Assembly (NCBI GenBank): GCA_947044405.1
Contig: CAMRHE010000054.1
Coordinates: 992,001 to 1,056,000, forward strand
Reading direction: 5' to 3'
Source of the DNA: Leptodactylus fallax
Lineage: Eukaryota; Chordata; Amphibia; Anura; Leptodactylidae
Length of the DNA: 64,000 bases
Part shown: positions 46,820 to 58,361 of the stretch, one piece after another
Position numbering within the stretch: the first letter of the stretch is position 1
Layout: the number at the start of each line of letters is the position of its first letter
Notes under the pieces: model-generated
What the model was told of the DNA's origin: nothing
What the model saw: the letters and a program-made list of their open reading frames with translations, nothing else
The model's database searches: none
Translations under genes and position numbers: made by a program

Positions 46820-48104
46820 ATGCCGAGAAAGAGGAAATCTGCGGTAAAACCGCAGAAAATTTTGGATTACTACTTCCCCCACAGAGGAGGGAAAGATCAA
46901 AATGGCGGCGGTTCGCGCTCCAGCGCTGTCTCCGGGGCCTCGTCTCCGTCCCGAGACTCTCCGGAGGAGCCACTCACCCTCTCCGCTCGGCGGAGAACGT
47001 TGTCAGAGCCATCGATACTGCAGCTGATGGGGTGTGGGGGTCCGGAGGCACCGGGGCCGTCTCCCCGGCGGGCCAGGGTGAGCGCGGTTCCGGGGCCTTC
47101 TCCTGCCAACACACCGAGGCCTACAGGCCTAAACAACGTGGAGACACCCCACTCGCCCACCGCCAGCCCGGTCAAGCAGAAACCCAGGCTCCAGCACACT
47201 GAGTCTCCAGAAGGGGAGGTGAGCGATACCACACTGTCTGTACCGCCATCCATCGACTTTTTTGCAGATATTCCGGCTACAGAAAGCCTACTTACTGAGG
47301 CCTCCATGAAAAACATGCTCATGGGCCTTTTGTAAATCACTGACAACTGACATGTCCTTAATGGTTAAACCGCTAGATAGAGACCTCCAGGAATTGCAAA
47401 AACGCACTGTTCATGTGGAATCTAAAATGGCGGAATTTGCTGCATCACATAATGCTCTTATAGATGCTCACTATGAGGTGGAAAAAGATGTGTCGTTTCT
47501 GAAAGCTAAAATAGCAGACTTGGAAGACCGCTCGCGGCGCAAAAATCTAAAGTTTAGAGGGATTTCAGAGTCAGTATCTGCGAACAACTTAACAGCTTTC
47601 CTCCAAGACCTGATACGCACGCTCTTACCAAACCTCACGATAATGGACTTAACCATTGATAGAGCGCATAGAATCCTAAGGCCTTCACACCTAGACGAAG
47701 CCGTACCCAGAGATGTATTAGCAAAAATCCATTTTTACCGCACTAAAGAACTGGTGCTGCTGACCTCACAGAAAATTGGCCGTATACCTGACCCATACCA
47801 GAAAATTTCCATCTACTCCAACCTTTCGGCCGCAACGCTACAACTGAGAAGGCAATTCATTCCTATTACTATGACGCTACGCCACCATAACATCCTATAT
47901 AAATGGGGATTCCCGGTCAGAGTGATCATATCCAGGAACAACCTTACTCATGTTATCAAATCTCCGGAAGAAGGCAAAAAGTTGCTAAACAAATGGGACA
48001 TTCCGCTCCTTGACCCGACGCTCAAATTACCACCTGGCCCAGTGTCTGATGGTTGGCATCAAACGAAAACCCCAAGACGTCCACCAAAAGGGCTGCACAG
48101 CTAG
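46820..48104 (+). pseudogene. L1-type ORF1 protein, one frameshift
   Basis: ORF1 proteins bind LINE RNA as coiled-coil trimers with an RRM and a C-terminal domain. Here a basic, Pro/Ser-rich N-terminal part (46820-47335) begins MPRKRKSAVKPQ and carries QKILDYYF at residues 12-19. Then come a heptad-like stretch (LQELQKRTVHVESKMAEF), an RRM-like part starting DRSRRKNLKFRGISE with IDRAHRI, and a C-terminal part with PYQKISIYSNLS. A single extra T in GGCCTTTTGTAA, around 47328, ends the first frame. Removing it would join MKNMLMGL directly to the second frame (47352-48104), so the ancestral ORF1 was probably one protein of about 428 residues. Confidence 0.88.
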
Positions 48105-48384
48105 AGACTCACCTTAAAATGGATTCCGTATGTCCACTACTGCTGAACTTATCCCCCAGGATTACAACAGCCGCTGGTCCGCTGTACCACATTTCTTTTC
48201 TTTGTTTTGTTGAGATGGCTTAGCCACTGGTCTCAGTGTTTTTATAGTTTGTTTTCTCTTCGGTTTTGGCACTTGGGACGCTGTGAGTACACAAGGCAAA
48301 GACGAATATGCTTCTTCCTGTTACTGGTAATTTTGGATGCGGGTGGTTGTGGTACGATTATTGCAGCATTACTAACTGTAAAAT
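48105..48384 (+). other. inter-ORF region of the L1-type LINE
   Basis: 280 bp between the ORF1 stop and the ORF2 ATG. T-rich, with no recognised coding. Confidence 0.6.
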
Positions 48385-51300
48385 ATGGTACTTAATATTA
48401 TGTCAATGAATGTCAGAGGTTTGAACTCCCCTCAAAAGAGAGCCAATTTGTGGCGAGAGGCCCGAGCTCAAAGCTGTGACATTCTTGCAGTTCAAGAAAC
48501 ACATCTTTTAGAGATAGATGCCATTCGCATCAAACATTCAGCATACCCACATATATTTCACGCTCATTGCTCCTCCAAGCGCAGGGGAACGCTAATTGGA
48601 ATCGGAGATTCAGTGGCATTTCAGCTGGTGTCCCATCATGCTGACCCTGGAGGGCGATTTGTCATATTAGTCTGTATCCTTAACAACGTCACATACACAT
48701 TGGTTTCGGTTTACGCCCCGAACAGAAGGCAGGTGTATTTCTTAGGGAGACTTATGAAAGTAGTGGAGAGAAAAAAGCAAGGATGCTTAGTATTAATGGG
48801 AGACTTTAACATGGCTCCGGACCCAGTGGCAGACACTACTTCTGGCATAACGACACGACATCCTTCATTCTCACAGGCTATATGGCGTCATGACTTATTT
48901 GATGCATGGCGTATCCTGCATAATACCGAAAAAGATTACACCTACTATTCTACGGTACATAACAGCTATTCACGAATAGATCTATTCTTAATAGAACAAA
49001 CTAGTATTCCCCTTGCCGTGAAGTCGGATATTTCACAAATAACATGGTCAGACCATGCAGCAATAACCTTGACTCTCAGGGAAAAATATGAATGCCCTAG
49101 AGCGAACGTATGGAGGTGCAATGAATTCTTAATGTCACAGCCAAAATATAAAACAATCTTGGAAAATGATCTGAAGGAATTCTTTCGGACCAATGCCCCC
49201 TCTGCCCCTAGCCCTGATATATTGTGGAACTCACATAAAGCTTTTATCAGAGGAACATTTATCCGCCTAGGACACATTGAAAAGAAAACTAGGATAGCAG
49301 AAATTGATCAACTACTGCACCAAATAAAATCTATAGATAGTAGTAACAAAAATTCTCCTTCCCCCTCTAATGCAGCAAAGTTGGTGACATTACGCCATCA
49401 ACTGACAGCCTGTCTACTGCATAACTATGAGAAAAACTTGAAAAGGGCAAAAGCGACTTATTAATCTAACAAGGCAGGGAAGCTTCTAGCGTCCAAACTT
49501 AAACAAAAACATGCACGCTCCAAAATCCCATTTCTCCAAAGCAAAGATGGCACACACAAAATTTATGATCCTAGCGGCATCGCCATTGCCTTTATAGCTT
49601 TCTATGAAGACTTATACAACATTAGAGAGGACTCCTCTATAACACTTCCAACGAAACAAGAAATTGCCAAATTTCTCGCAAGCACTCAATTGCCCACACT
49701 CACAGAAACACAACTGGACTCTTTAAATGAGCCCATCTCACCTTCAGAATTGCTATCAGTAATCAAGTCGCTGCCACCTCGAAAGTCTCCGGGCCCAGAT
49801 GGCCTTACTAACGAATATTACAAAAAGTTTTCCCCACTCCTGTTAAGCCCGCTGTTGTCGTTTTTAACGGCTGCGGTGGACTCTGGCACTATTCCAAGGG
49901 AAAATCAGGAGGCCCTGGTGGTGACATTGCCTAAACCGGGCAAACCTGCCATCAGCCCCCAAAATTTTTGACCAATATCCCTATTAAACTCAGATTTAAA
50001 AATTTATGCCAAAATTATAGCGAATAGAGTAGCAGCTTGTCTTCCGAGCCTAATAAACCACGACCAAGTGGGATTCGTGAAAGGGAGGCAGTCATACGAC
50101 AATACTAGACGCATTTTGAATATTATACACCACATCAATTCTAGAAAGATGGAGGCAGTGATTCTCGCATTGGACGCCGAGAAGGCATTTGACAGGATTT
50201 GCTGGTCGTATGCCTTCTTGGTGCTCAGGAGCATGGGGTTTGCTGGAGCTATTTTATGAGCAATTGAGGCGCTGTACTCTGCACCATCTGCAAGAGTATT
50301 CACTAATGGGGTAGTGTCAGATCCCTTTTTAATAACGAACAGGACTAGACAGGGGTGCCCCCTCTCGCCGTTGATATTTGTTCTCTCGATGGAACCACTG
50401 GCCCAATTACTCAGACTAGACCCAGAGGTGGGTGGCATTGCTATACGGGACAAAACTCATCTTATATCACTCTATGCAGTTGATATCATTCTTACCTTGT
50501 CCAACCCACAAAAATCTATTCCCCGACTTATGGAGATTATTGTCAAATTTGGACATCTATCATTTTATAAACTAAATATGGCCAAGTCACAAGCCCTACC
50601 TTTACATATTCTTCCCCCCTTGCTGCAACCCCTACAATCGCAATACGACTTTGATTGGAGGAAAGATGGCGTTCAATATATGGGGATACAAGTGACACCC
50701 TCTTTGGGGGCCCTATATAGACATAATTATACACCCATGTTGAAAATAATGCAGGATGAGATGGAGCGACTGTCCAAAGTAGATGTGTCTTGGATGGGAC
50801 GGGTTGCAGCCTTCAAAATGTTACTATTGCCTAGACTCTAGTACCTGTTTCGCACACTCCCGATATCCATCCCGATTTCGTTTTTCGAAACCATGCAAAG
50901 GATGATTTCGAAATACATATGGAGTGGAAAGAGACCCAGAATTAATAAAAGCTTCCTATTTAAACGAAAAGAGGCGGGGGGACTGGGAGTACCAGTGGTA
51001 CAGAATTATTACATAGCATCCTTGGTTACGCAATGTGCTAGATGGAGATCAGCGGATACCTCGGTTCCATGGTTACATATAGAGCATTCGTTTATATATC
51101 CCTTAAAGTTGACGGATGCCCTGTGGGCGCCCTTCTGGAACATTCCTACGCCTGAGTCCTTCTCCCCAATCATGCAAGCAGCAGTGACCGCATGGAAGCT
51201 GCTCCACGGGAAAGCAAACCCTACAAGTCATTTTTGTACCTCAGAGATGCCTTTGTCACTTCTGGCCTGGGCGATAGAGGACCTGGTAACTTCAGGGTGG

Positions 51301-52134
51301 GAGGCGAGGGGGATTACATGAGTCTCCCATTTACAATCCGATACCACACAAATTTTATCATTTACAGATATTACACAGAAATTTGGGGTTCATGGTGGTG
51401 ATTTCCTCAAGTACTCTCAAATATGTCACTTTATATCTAAGAATCCAGTATCGAAATTACCCCACAGTAGTACGAAATTCACCTGGTTGTCGACTAAGAT
51501 GAGGGGATTACGGTTTCTATATGACAAAATGGATGGAATAGCAACTTTTACTAAATCAATACCATTCCGTTGTTGGGAGAGGGATTTGGGAAGAGTCATT
51601 ACTTTGGATGAGTGGGAACAGGCAATTAAGCTAAGTCACTCATCCTTAAAATGTAGCACCCACATAGAAACAGCGATGAAAATTATATTGAGGTGTTACC
51701 GAACCCCCTCCACTCTGCAAATGATATACCCTTCCATCTCTGGAAACTGCTGGAGGGGATGCGGGGGGAGAGGAACCCTTCTCCATATTTTGGGACAATG
51801 TCCCATAATTCATGGATATTGGAATAGAGTCTTTGATATGCTATCAGAAATATTTAATTTTCGCCTCCCCTACGCCTCTCCTCTGGCCATCCTATTAATT
51901 GGAATTCCCGAGGAATGGAATAACTATAAGAAACTCCTGTGTAAAGTCTTGACTATAGCTAAATTATTGTTGGTACAACGTTGGAGATCGGTGACCCCTC
52001 CGTCTGATTCCACACTGTTGCAAGCTATTAACAATACATATGCTTACGAGAAGGTAATTGCATTGGGAAATGACTCATATCATAGCTTTGAAAAGGTATG
52101 GGATGTGTGTATTAACTCCCGATTTGCCGCATAA
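48385..52134 (+). pseudogene. L1-type ORF2, endonuclease/reverse transcriptase with five nonsense changes
   Basis: ORF2 nicks the target and primes reverse transcription on it. One frame spans 1249 codons. APE endonuclease: MSMNVRGLNS, QETHLL, SVYAPNR, MGDFNMAP, SRIDLFL, TWSDHAA. Reverse transcriptase: SPGPDGLTNEYYKKF, HDQVGFVKGRQ, ALDAEKAFDRI, RQGCPLSPLIF, then SLYAVDIIL where the catalytic box should be YADD; GTT at 50479-50481 replaces the first Asp with Val. A Cys/His cluster CWRGCGGRGTLLHILGQC lies near the end. In-frame stops: TAA 49462, TGA 49969, TGA 50257, TAG 50839, TGA 51319. No net frameshift occurs anywhere in the ORF. Confidence 0.95.
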
Positions 52135-52476
52135 TGGAAACCATGGAGTTATGTGGAGTCCGCTCTTGTACATCGTAATGGGTGTGGAGATGTAAGAAAT
52201 GGAGAAGAGGTAGAAAAATATGAGAGATTGTCTATGAAAGACTGTCTATGAGATGTCTCACGCTAACCCTAATAAAGTGCCTACATGTTCTTGTTACTGT
52301 CATTGTTATTGTTTAACACCTATACAATCTTTATCTTTTGTCTCATTGATGTACAATTCAAAAATTTACCATGGACAAATTCAAATCAGAATGTATAGTG
52401 CAATGTATGTCAATATTGTTTCTTACATTTATTGTGAAAACCAAATAAAAATTATTGAAACTAAAAAGTTGAGCAA

Positions 52477-53164
52477 TTACCTGAGCTAAAACATATAGCC
52501 ATATATGCTTGGCATGGTTACCCTGTAAACCAAGGAACATTTTGTATTGGACATTTACCATAGTGTGTACTATGGTACCTGGATGTTAGAAACAGGATAG
52601 GGAGACAGCATTTCTGACAAAAGATATCTTTTCATATTACAACTTTTATCTTAAAGATAGATAAAGAAAAAAAAATGTTTGTTACAACACATGCATTAAT
52701 ATTTCAAACAATAAAACAGAAACAATAAATCAAAAATATGCAAATGTTCATCTATATCAGACAGCAAAATACTATATGATATCTACCTAAGGCTAGCTAT
52801 AAGCCTAAATATTATTATGCTAAATTATAATGATAGCTTCCATTTAAATCCATTCAAGGATTAAAATACAACAATAAGAGCTGCCAAAAAAGTTACATCA
52901 AACTTATTTGTTTTTACTAACTACTGCTTCTGTCTGAATATGAAAGTATTTTGAAATGGAGAATAATGAAGAATTGGCAGCCCTTTAAGGTAATTTCAAG
53001 ACTGTGCATGGATGATAAGAAAATAATTCTAAATAATAATTAGCAGTCAGTAAGGATGGCTTTTGGATACATAAATCACATTAGAAAGTTATGTTTTAGT
53101 TATTCTAATTGTAGGGTTCAAGTTTTTGGACAAGCTAGGCAAGGTTTGAACACCTGAATCTAGC
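52477..53164. other. unique intron DNA
   Basis: AT-rich sequence, nothing recognised. Confidence 0.4.
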
Positions 53165-53179
53165 ACGATTTAACAATAC

Positions 53180-53210
<31 letters not shown>

Positions 53211-53218
53211 GTAATAAT
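53180..53218. repeat. (ATA)n tail of the L2-type LINE
   Basis: A trinucleotide run with one AGT interruption directly beyond the LINE 3' end. Confidence 0.8.
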
Positions 53219-53607
53219 ACATTTTATTTATATAGCGCCAACATATTCCGCAGCACTGTACAATTTGTAGGGTTCAAGTACAGACAAAAAAGATACATTA
53301 CAAAGAAATAGTCAATTCACACACTGGGATTGAGGGCCCTGCTCGCAAGAGCTTACAATCTATGAGGTAGAGGGGGTGACACAAGAGGTAGCAGGGGCAG
53401 CATTGGAGGTAACATTGCTTATACAATGGTCAGACAATTTTGTAATAGAGGTTACTGTCATTACACATATATAAAGCTGTATGAGCCATCACCAGTCGTG
53501 TCCTTTAACGTGCAGACTGTGCCTGGACATATAAAGTTAGTCTGAGGTAATGGAGGAGCGTGAACAGAGGGTACGTTTTAGGGAATCTAACCACGGAAGG
53601 GTTTACA

Positions 53608-55880
53608 TTAGTTGTGATAGGCCTGTCTGAAAAGATATGTCTTTAGTTTGCGCTTGAAGCTGTGGAAATTGGGGGTTAATCTGATAGTCCGGGATAGAGC
53701 ATTCCAGAGAAGGGGTGCAACTCGAGAGAAGTCTTGTATACGAGCGTGGGAGGTTCTGATAATAGAGGATATTAGTCTTAGGTCATTGAGTGAACGGAGA
53801 GCACGGGTTGGGCGATAGACAGAGATGAGGGAGGAAATGTAGGGAGGTGCAGCATTATGGAGAGCCTGGTGGATGAGGGTGATAAGTTTATATTGTATTC
53901 TGTATGGAATAGGCAGCCAATGTAGTGACTGGCACAGACCTGAGGCATCGCTGTAGCTTCTAGAGTGATAGATGAGCCTGGCCGCTGCATTCAGAATAGA
54001 TTGTAGAGGGGAGAGTTTAGTACGGGTAAGACCGATTAGTAAGGAGTTACAGTATTCAAGGCGAGAGTGAATCAGGGCAACAATAAGTGTCTTTAGTGTA
54101 TCTGTGGTAAGGAAAGGGTGGATTCTGGAGATGTTTTTGAGGTGGAGATGACATGAGCGTGCGAGTGATTGGATATGGGGGGTGAAGGAAAGGTCGGAGT
54201 CAAACATAACCCCGAGGCAGCGGGCATACTACCTTGGAGTTATGGTAAGGCCAGAGACTGCAATGGAGATATCAGGAACAGATCTATTAGATGGTGGAAA
54301 CAGCAGTAGTTCAGTCTTTGAGAGATTCAGTTTCAGATAGAGCAAAGACATGATATTTGAGACAGCAGAGAGACAGTCACTGTATTAGTGCAGGGGTGAT
54401 GTCATGGGATGACGTATATAATTGGGTGTCATCAGCATAAAGATGGTATTGGAAGCCAAATCTGCCGATGGTTTGTCCAATGGGGGCTGTGTAGAGAAAG
54501 AAGATCAGGGGGCCTAGGACTGAGCCCTGAGGAACCCCAACGGCAAGGGGAAGGGGGGAAGAAACAGAGCCCGCAAATGATACACAGAAAGTGCGGTCAG
54601 AGAGATAAGAGGAGAACCAGGAGAGCGCGGTGTCCCTGAGGCCAACAGAGCGAAGCATAGTGAGGAGGAGTTGATGGTCAACAGTGTCAAATGCTGCTGA
54701 GATATCTAGAAGAATGAGAAGAGAGAAGTCACCTTTGGATTTGGCCATCAGGAGATCATTGGAGGCTTTTGTGAGGGCCGTTTCAGTAGAGTGCAGAGTG
54801 TGGAAGCCAGACTATAAGGGGTCAAGAAGAGAGTTAGCACAAAGATAGTGTATTAAATGAGAATAGACCAAGTGTTCCAAGATTTTGGAGATGAAAGGGA
54901 GAGACAGGTTGATAGTTAGCAGCACAGGACGTGTCAAGGGAGGGTTTCTTCAGTAGTGGGGTTATAACAGCATGTTTGAAAGAGGATGGGAAAATTCCAG
55001 AAGAGAGAGAGAGGTTAAATATTTTAGTAATGTAAGTCGTGACAGCAGGCGACAGAGACTGGCGAAGGTGTGAGGGGAAAGGGTCACTACTGCAGGTTGT
55101 AGGGCAAGAAGAAGAAAGTAGCTGAGATAATTCCTCCTCTGTAACAGGTTCAAAAGATGAGAATGAACAGTCTGAAGTGTGACTGGTGAGGGGTCAGTGC
55201 CACCTGGGGATTGGGCAGTTATTTCCTGATGAATCTTATTTTGTCATGGAAAAAAGTGGCCAGGTCATCTGTGCTAAGGTCTGTGAATGGCATCTGCACC
55301 TTGGGGGTGAGTAAGGAGTGAAAAGTTTCAAATAGCTTTTTAGGGTTACAGGAGAGAGAAGAGATGAGAGCGGTGAAATAGGCTTGTTTGGCGAGGTGAA
55401 GGGCAGAATTATAGGTTTTAAGTATAAATTTAAAGTGGAGGAAGTCTGCAGGTGTACTTGATTTTCTCCACAGACGTTCAGCACACCTAGAGCACTGCTG
55501 AAGAAAACTGTGGCTGTGGCGTCTGCCAGGGTTGCTGCCTCCTGCATCTAACTTTTTGAGTGGAGGGGGGAACCGCCTCATCCAACGCACTCTTAAGGAT
55601 TTCATTATAGTGACTAGTGGCCAGATTGGGACAGGAGATTGAGGAGATGGGGGACAGAGAGGACTGTAGAGTATCAGAGGTGCTGGGTGTTAATAGCACG
55701 TAAATTCCTATATGTATGATGAGTAGGTGTGTCCTGTGGGGGAGAGGAAGCACTGATGGTGAGAGACAGAAGATTATGATCAGAGAGCAGCAGAGAAGAG
55801 TTAGTAAATTTAGGAGTCGATGGAAGACAAGATCAATGGTGTTGCCATCTACATGTGTGACGGAATAGGAAAGTTGTAAA
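53608..55880 (-). pseudogene. L2-type endonuclease/reverse transcriptase pseudogene
   Basis: Order along the minus strand: VDGNTIDLVF and LLSDHNLLSLTISASS (end of the APE endonuclease, about 55850-55740); a linker with LKTYNSALHLAKQAYFTALI; RT motifs [28 protein letters not shown] and catalytic YADDTQLY (54377-54748); LNLSKTELLLFPP; then the C-terminal part (53608-54207) with SLARSCHLHLKNISRI, HSRLEYCNSLL and LHWLPIPYRI. The two large segments are in different frames, with a stop at 54377 and one between 54208 and 54376. Further breaks occur at 54748-55219. The gene is clearly dead. Confidence 0.9.
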
Positions 55881-56118
55881 AGACCAAAAGAAGTGGTTAT
55901 TGAGAGAAACTAATTGATTGGATTTTTTTCAGTGCCAATAGGTTTTGTTTTGTTTCATATTCATTTTTATTAACCTATATAAAAGTATCATAAGAAACAA
56001 ACAAAAATATAGAGATGAGAATATATATTTATACAATATTTTCGGTAGGTGCAACATTAGACTTTCAAATAAGAATTACCTAGTTAAAGCTGTTTATATT
56101 ATATTAAATTCTTTATAA

Positions 56119-56120
<2 letters not shown>

Positions 56121-56156
<36 letters not shown>
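56121..56156. repeat. (TA)n microsatellite
   Basis: Roughly 17 TA dinucleotides. Confidence 0.95.
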
Positions 56157-56160
<4 letters not shown>

Positions 56161-56229
56161 CTGTTGGAGTTACACTGCAAACTCCTAGTTTTTATCTGTA
56201 AAACACTGGAGGAAACTTTAGGTAGAGGT

Positions 56230-56440
56230 CCTAGGGGGTAGAAAATCTTTTTTGTTTTGCTCGCTTTACATGAAGAGATGCATTATATAAACCCAAAATT
56301 TTGGATGCTCCAACAAACCACTATTATACTATGGGTTCTCTTCATGGCATTGACACAATCATAAGCCTCAGCTTTTCCCAGTGTAAGTTAATTCAGAAGA
56401 GGCCTGAAGAGGATGTCAATGGCTCCTCTGATTCCACTAC
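56230..56440. repeat. diverged hairpin-core repeat
   Basis: CCCAAAATTTTGG, CTATTATACTATGGGTTCTCTTC and GCCTGAAGAGG segments in the same order as in 39540-39760 and 57850-58160. Confidence 0.4.
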
Positions 56441-56444
56441 ACAG

Positions 56445-56700
56445 TAAGCCCCTTGCAGAGAACCGTGTGTACGATCAGTGTGCTATCTGGGTTTTTCCCG
56501 GATAGCACACTGACCCATTCATTTCTATGACTGTGAATGACATGGTCACGTGTGTGGGCCGACAGTATGGACCGCAAAATATGGAACAGGTCCTATTCCT
56601 GGCCGATTTTGCGGCCCTGCTTCCGTGGCTCCTATTCATTTAATGAAAGGGGCCGTGGAAGCACGGACGGCACACGGATGATATCCTAATTCTGTAGGAG
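56445..56700. mobile_element. Harbinger-like dispersed repeat fragment
   Basis: GC-rich stretch with inverted GTGTGCTATC/GATAGCACAC and GGCCGTGGAAGCACGGAC. This composition is typical of frog MITEs; ends undefined. Confidence 0.45.
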
Positions 56701-57600
56701 TTTTATTTGCAAAGATCTTCCCATTTTCTTCTCAGACAAGTCAGACAGAATTACAATAGAAGATAACACCTCTATAGATAACACGATGTTGATGTTACAG
56801 CTTATCTACTTCATGCACAAATCATGTCTAGAAAACTCTCCCATATACCTATCTATTGTTACCTATGGCCTTGACTATGCTGTAAAGCATATCACTAAAC
56901 TGCTGTTAACAGTGCAGAGTAGAAGTTCAAGCAGGATGACAGAATTAAAAATCTACAATCAGAAACAGATTACAGAAATTCATATATTTCACCATTTAGA
57001 TTTAATAAATGCAAAAAAATATTGGTGATACATTCCCTTCATTCTAATATTATAGACGTAAGCATCAACTGTTCATGAATAACTCGTAAAGAGAATGTTA
57101 AACAGTACAAATAAGTATTTAAAAAGTGTATTGCTATAGCAGTCAATACTGCAAGTCCTACAAATTCAGTGGAAACAAAGTTACATTTTCCATCATAACC
57201 CTAGACTAAACTCATTTTATGCAACAGCATATTTTTATATTTTATGTAAAACCTGTGACTGAGATTACCCATGTCAGGTGAAATTGTAAAGATGTAATTG
57301 CAGCAAATAGTAAATGGGAAAATGATGATGACAAAGTGTCTTGTCAAGAACTATTAGGTTCAATTAAATTCACCCTAGACGATTTTAACATCAATATGTG
57401 ATGCTCCTTCATGATCTATTGTATTCATTACAAAATATTCTTTTAAATGTAATACTCACTTTATTTTTTTTTTAACTATGCTGAATTAAAAAATCAACAA
57501 AATTGAAACAAGGGAAGTGTTAATGATCTCCTGTTAACAACTAATTTAACAACATTGCAGTCATTTAACAATAAAGCATTTAGTCCTATATAGGAGAGAC
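56701..57600. other. unique intron DNA
   Basis: Nothing recognised. Confidence 0.4.
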
Positions 57601-57625
57601 ATATTGAGGCAGTTTGCTTCATCAT

Positions 57626-58361
57626 CAGGGGTGGATTAAGGGTACCATGGTCACGGGCTGTTCAGAAAGAGCTCTCACCCCCCACCCCCAATTTACCTGA
57701 AAGATCCCTGTGACAGAATAATGTTCTATAATGGCCCACCACACATAATAATGTCCAATAGAGACCCTGCAAATAGCACAATGTCCCAAAGTAGCACCTC
57801 TACACAGTATAATGTCAAAGAGTGGCATCTAATCTATTAAAATAAAAAAAAACACACATACTATGACTTTTTCCAAAAATTTCGGGTTCAGCCAAACCCA
57901 AAGTGTTTTGGGTTTGCCACTTAAGAAATATGACTATACTTCATAATGCTGACGTGACCTACATGACCACTGAGGCCCAATCACTGGCTTCAGCAGTCTC
58001 TGATATCATTCAAGACCTAGACAAGGCCTGAAGAGGGTGGGGACCCATGCCAAAGCTCATGGGAGATGAGTAACACTGTTTGTTATGCCTACTTACCTGG
58101 GCCTCTGATTATTATACTCTGCGGTATGAAGAGACCCAAGAGCGTAATAATAGAAGTTCAGTTGAGGATGAGATCAATCTGAACAAAACCACCAGGTGAA
58201 TCTCACAAATATTCGCAAGATGAATTGTCTAACAAATACTGACCTCCTGTAGACTCAACTGTATCGGAGGATGACAATGCAATTATCAGGTCGGGTTATA
58301 ATGGGGGCAAATCTGCAATTAATTGCCGCTGTAATTTCACCATTATTATTATCCACCCCTG
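57626..58361. mobile_element. hAT-like composite element carrying the 31-bp minisatellite
   Basis: Ends CAGGGGTGGATTAAGGG and, read inward from the right, CAGGGGTGGATAATAATAATG share their first 11 bases. The 8 bases outside each end match at only 5 of 8. Inside: a C-rich stretch, a four-unit minisatellite (57710-57835), a GGGTTTGCC segment and the hairpin core (58108-58152). No transposase. Confidence 0.6.
57710..57835. repeat. 31-bp minisatellite, about 4 degenerate units
   Basis: ATAATGTTCTATAATGGCCC, ACATAATAATGTCC and ACAGTATAATGTC steps match the array at 39290-39530 in sequence and spacing. Confidence 0.75.

Larger units (their letters stand above)
46678..52461 (+). mobile_element. 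full-length L1/Tx1-type LINE with 15-bp target duplication
   Basis: The direct repeat TAAAAAGTTGAGCAA occurs at 46663-46677 and 52462-52476 and brackets 5784 bp. The element starts GGGGCGGAGCCTACTG, encodes ORF1 and ORF2 in sense, and ends AATAAAAATTATTGAAAC without poly(A). The intact duplication and complete 5' end indicate a non-truncated, comparatively young insertion. It lies antisense to the CSMD1 reading direction, the orientation usually tolerated in introns. Both ORFs carry inactivating changes. Confidence 0.95.
53165..55912 (-). mobile_element. L2-type LINE, 5'-truncated
   Basis: The 3' end on the minus strand carries the conserved amphibian block around TATATAGCGCCAACATATTC (53235-53254 as read on the plus strand) and an (ATT)n tail at 53180-53218. 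Upstream are reverse transcriptase and the last part of the endonuclease. The 5' end stops near 55912 inside the endonuclease domain. 5' truncation is usual for LINEs. Confidence 0.88.

Noticed and set aside
46897..47346. 149-codon minus-strand open frame
   Set aside because: Antisense of the GC-rich ORF1 start of the L1-type LINE; no independent evidence.
57626..58361. Exact 8-bp duplication for this element
   Set aside because: The flanking octamers match at only 5 of 8 positions, so the duplication is unproven.
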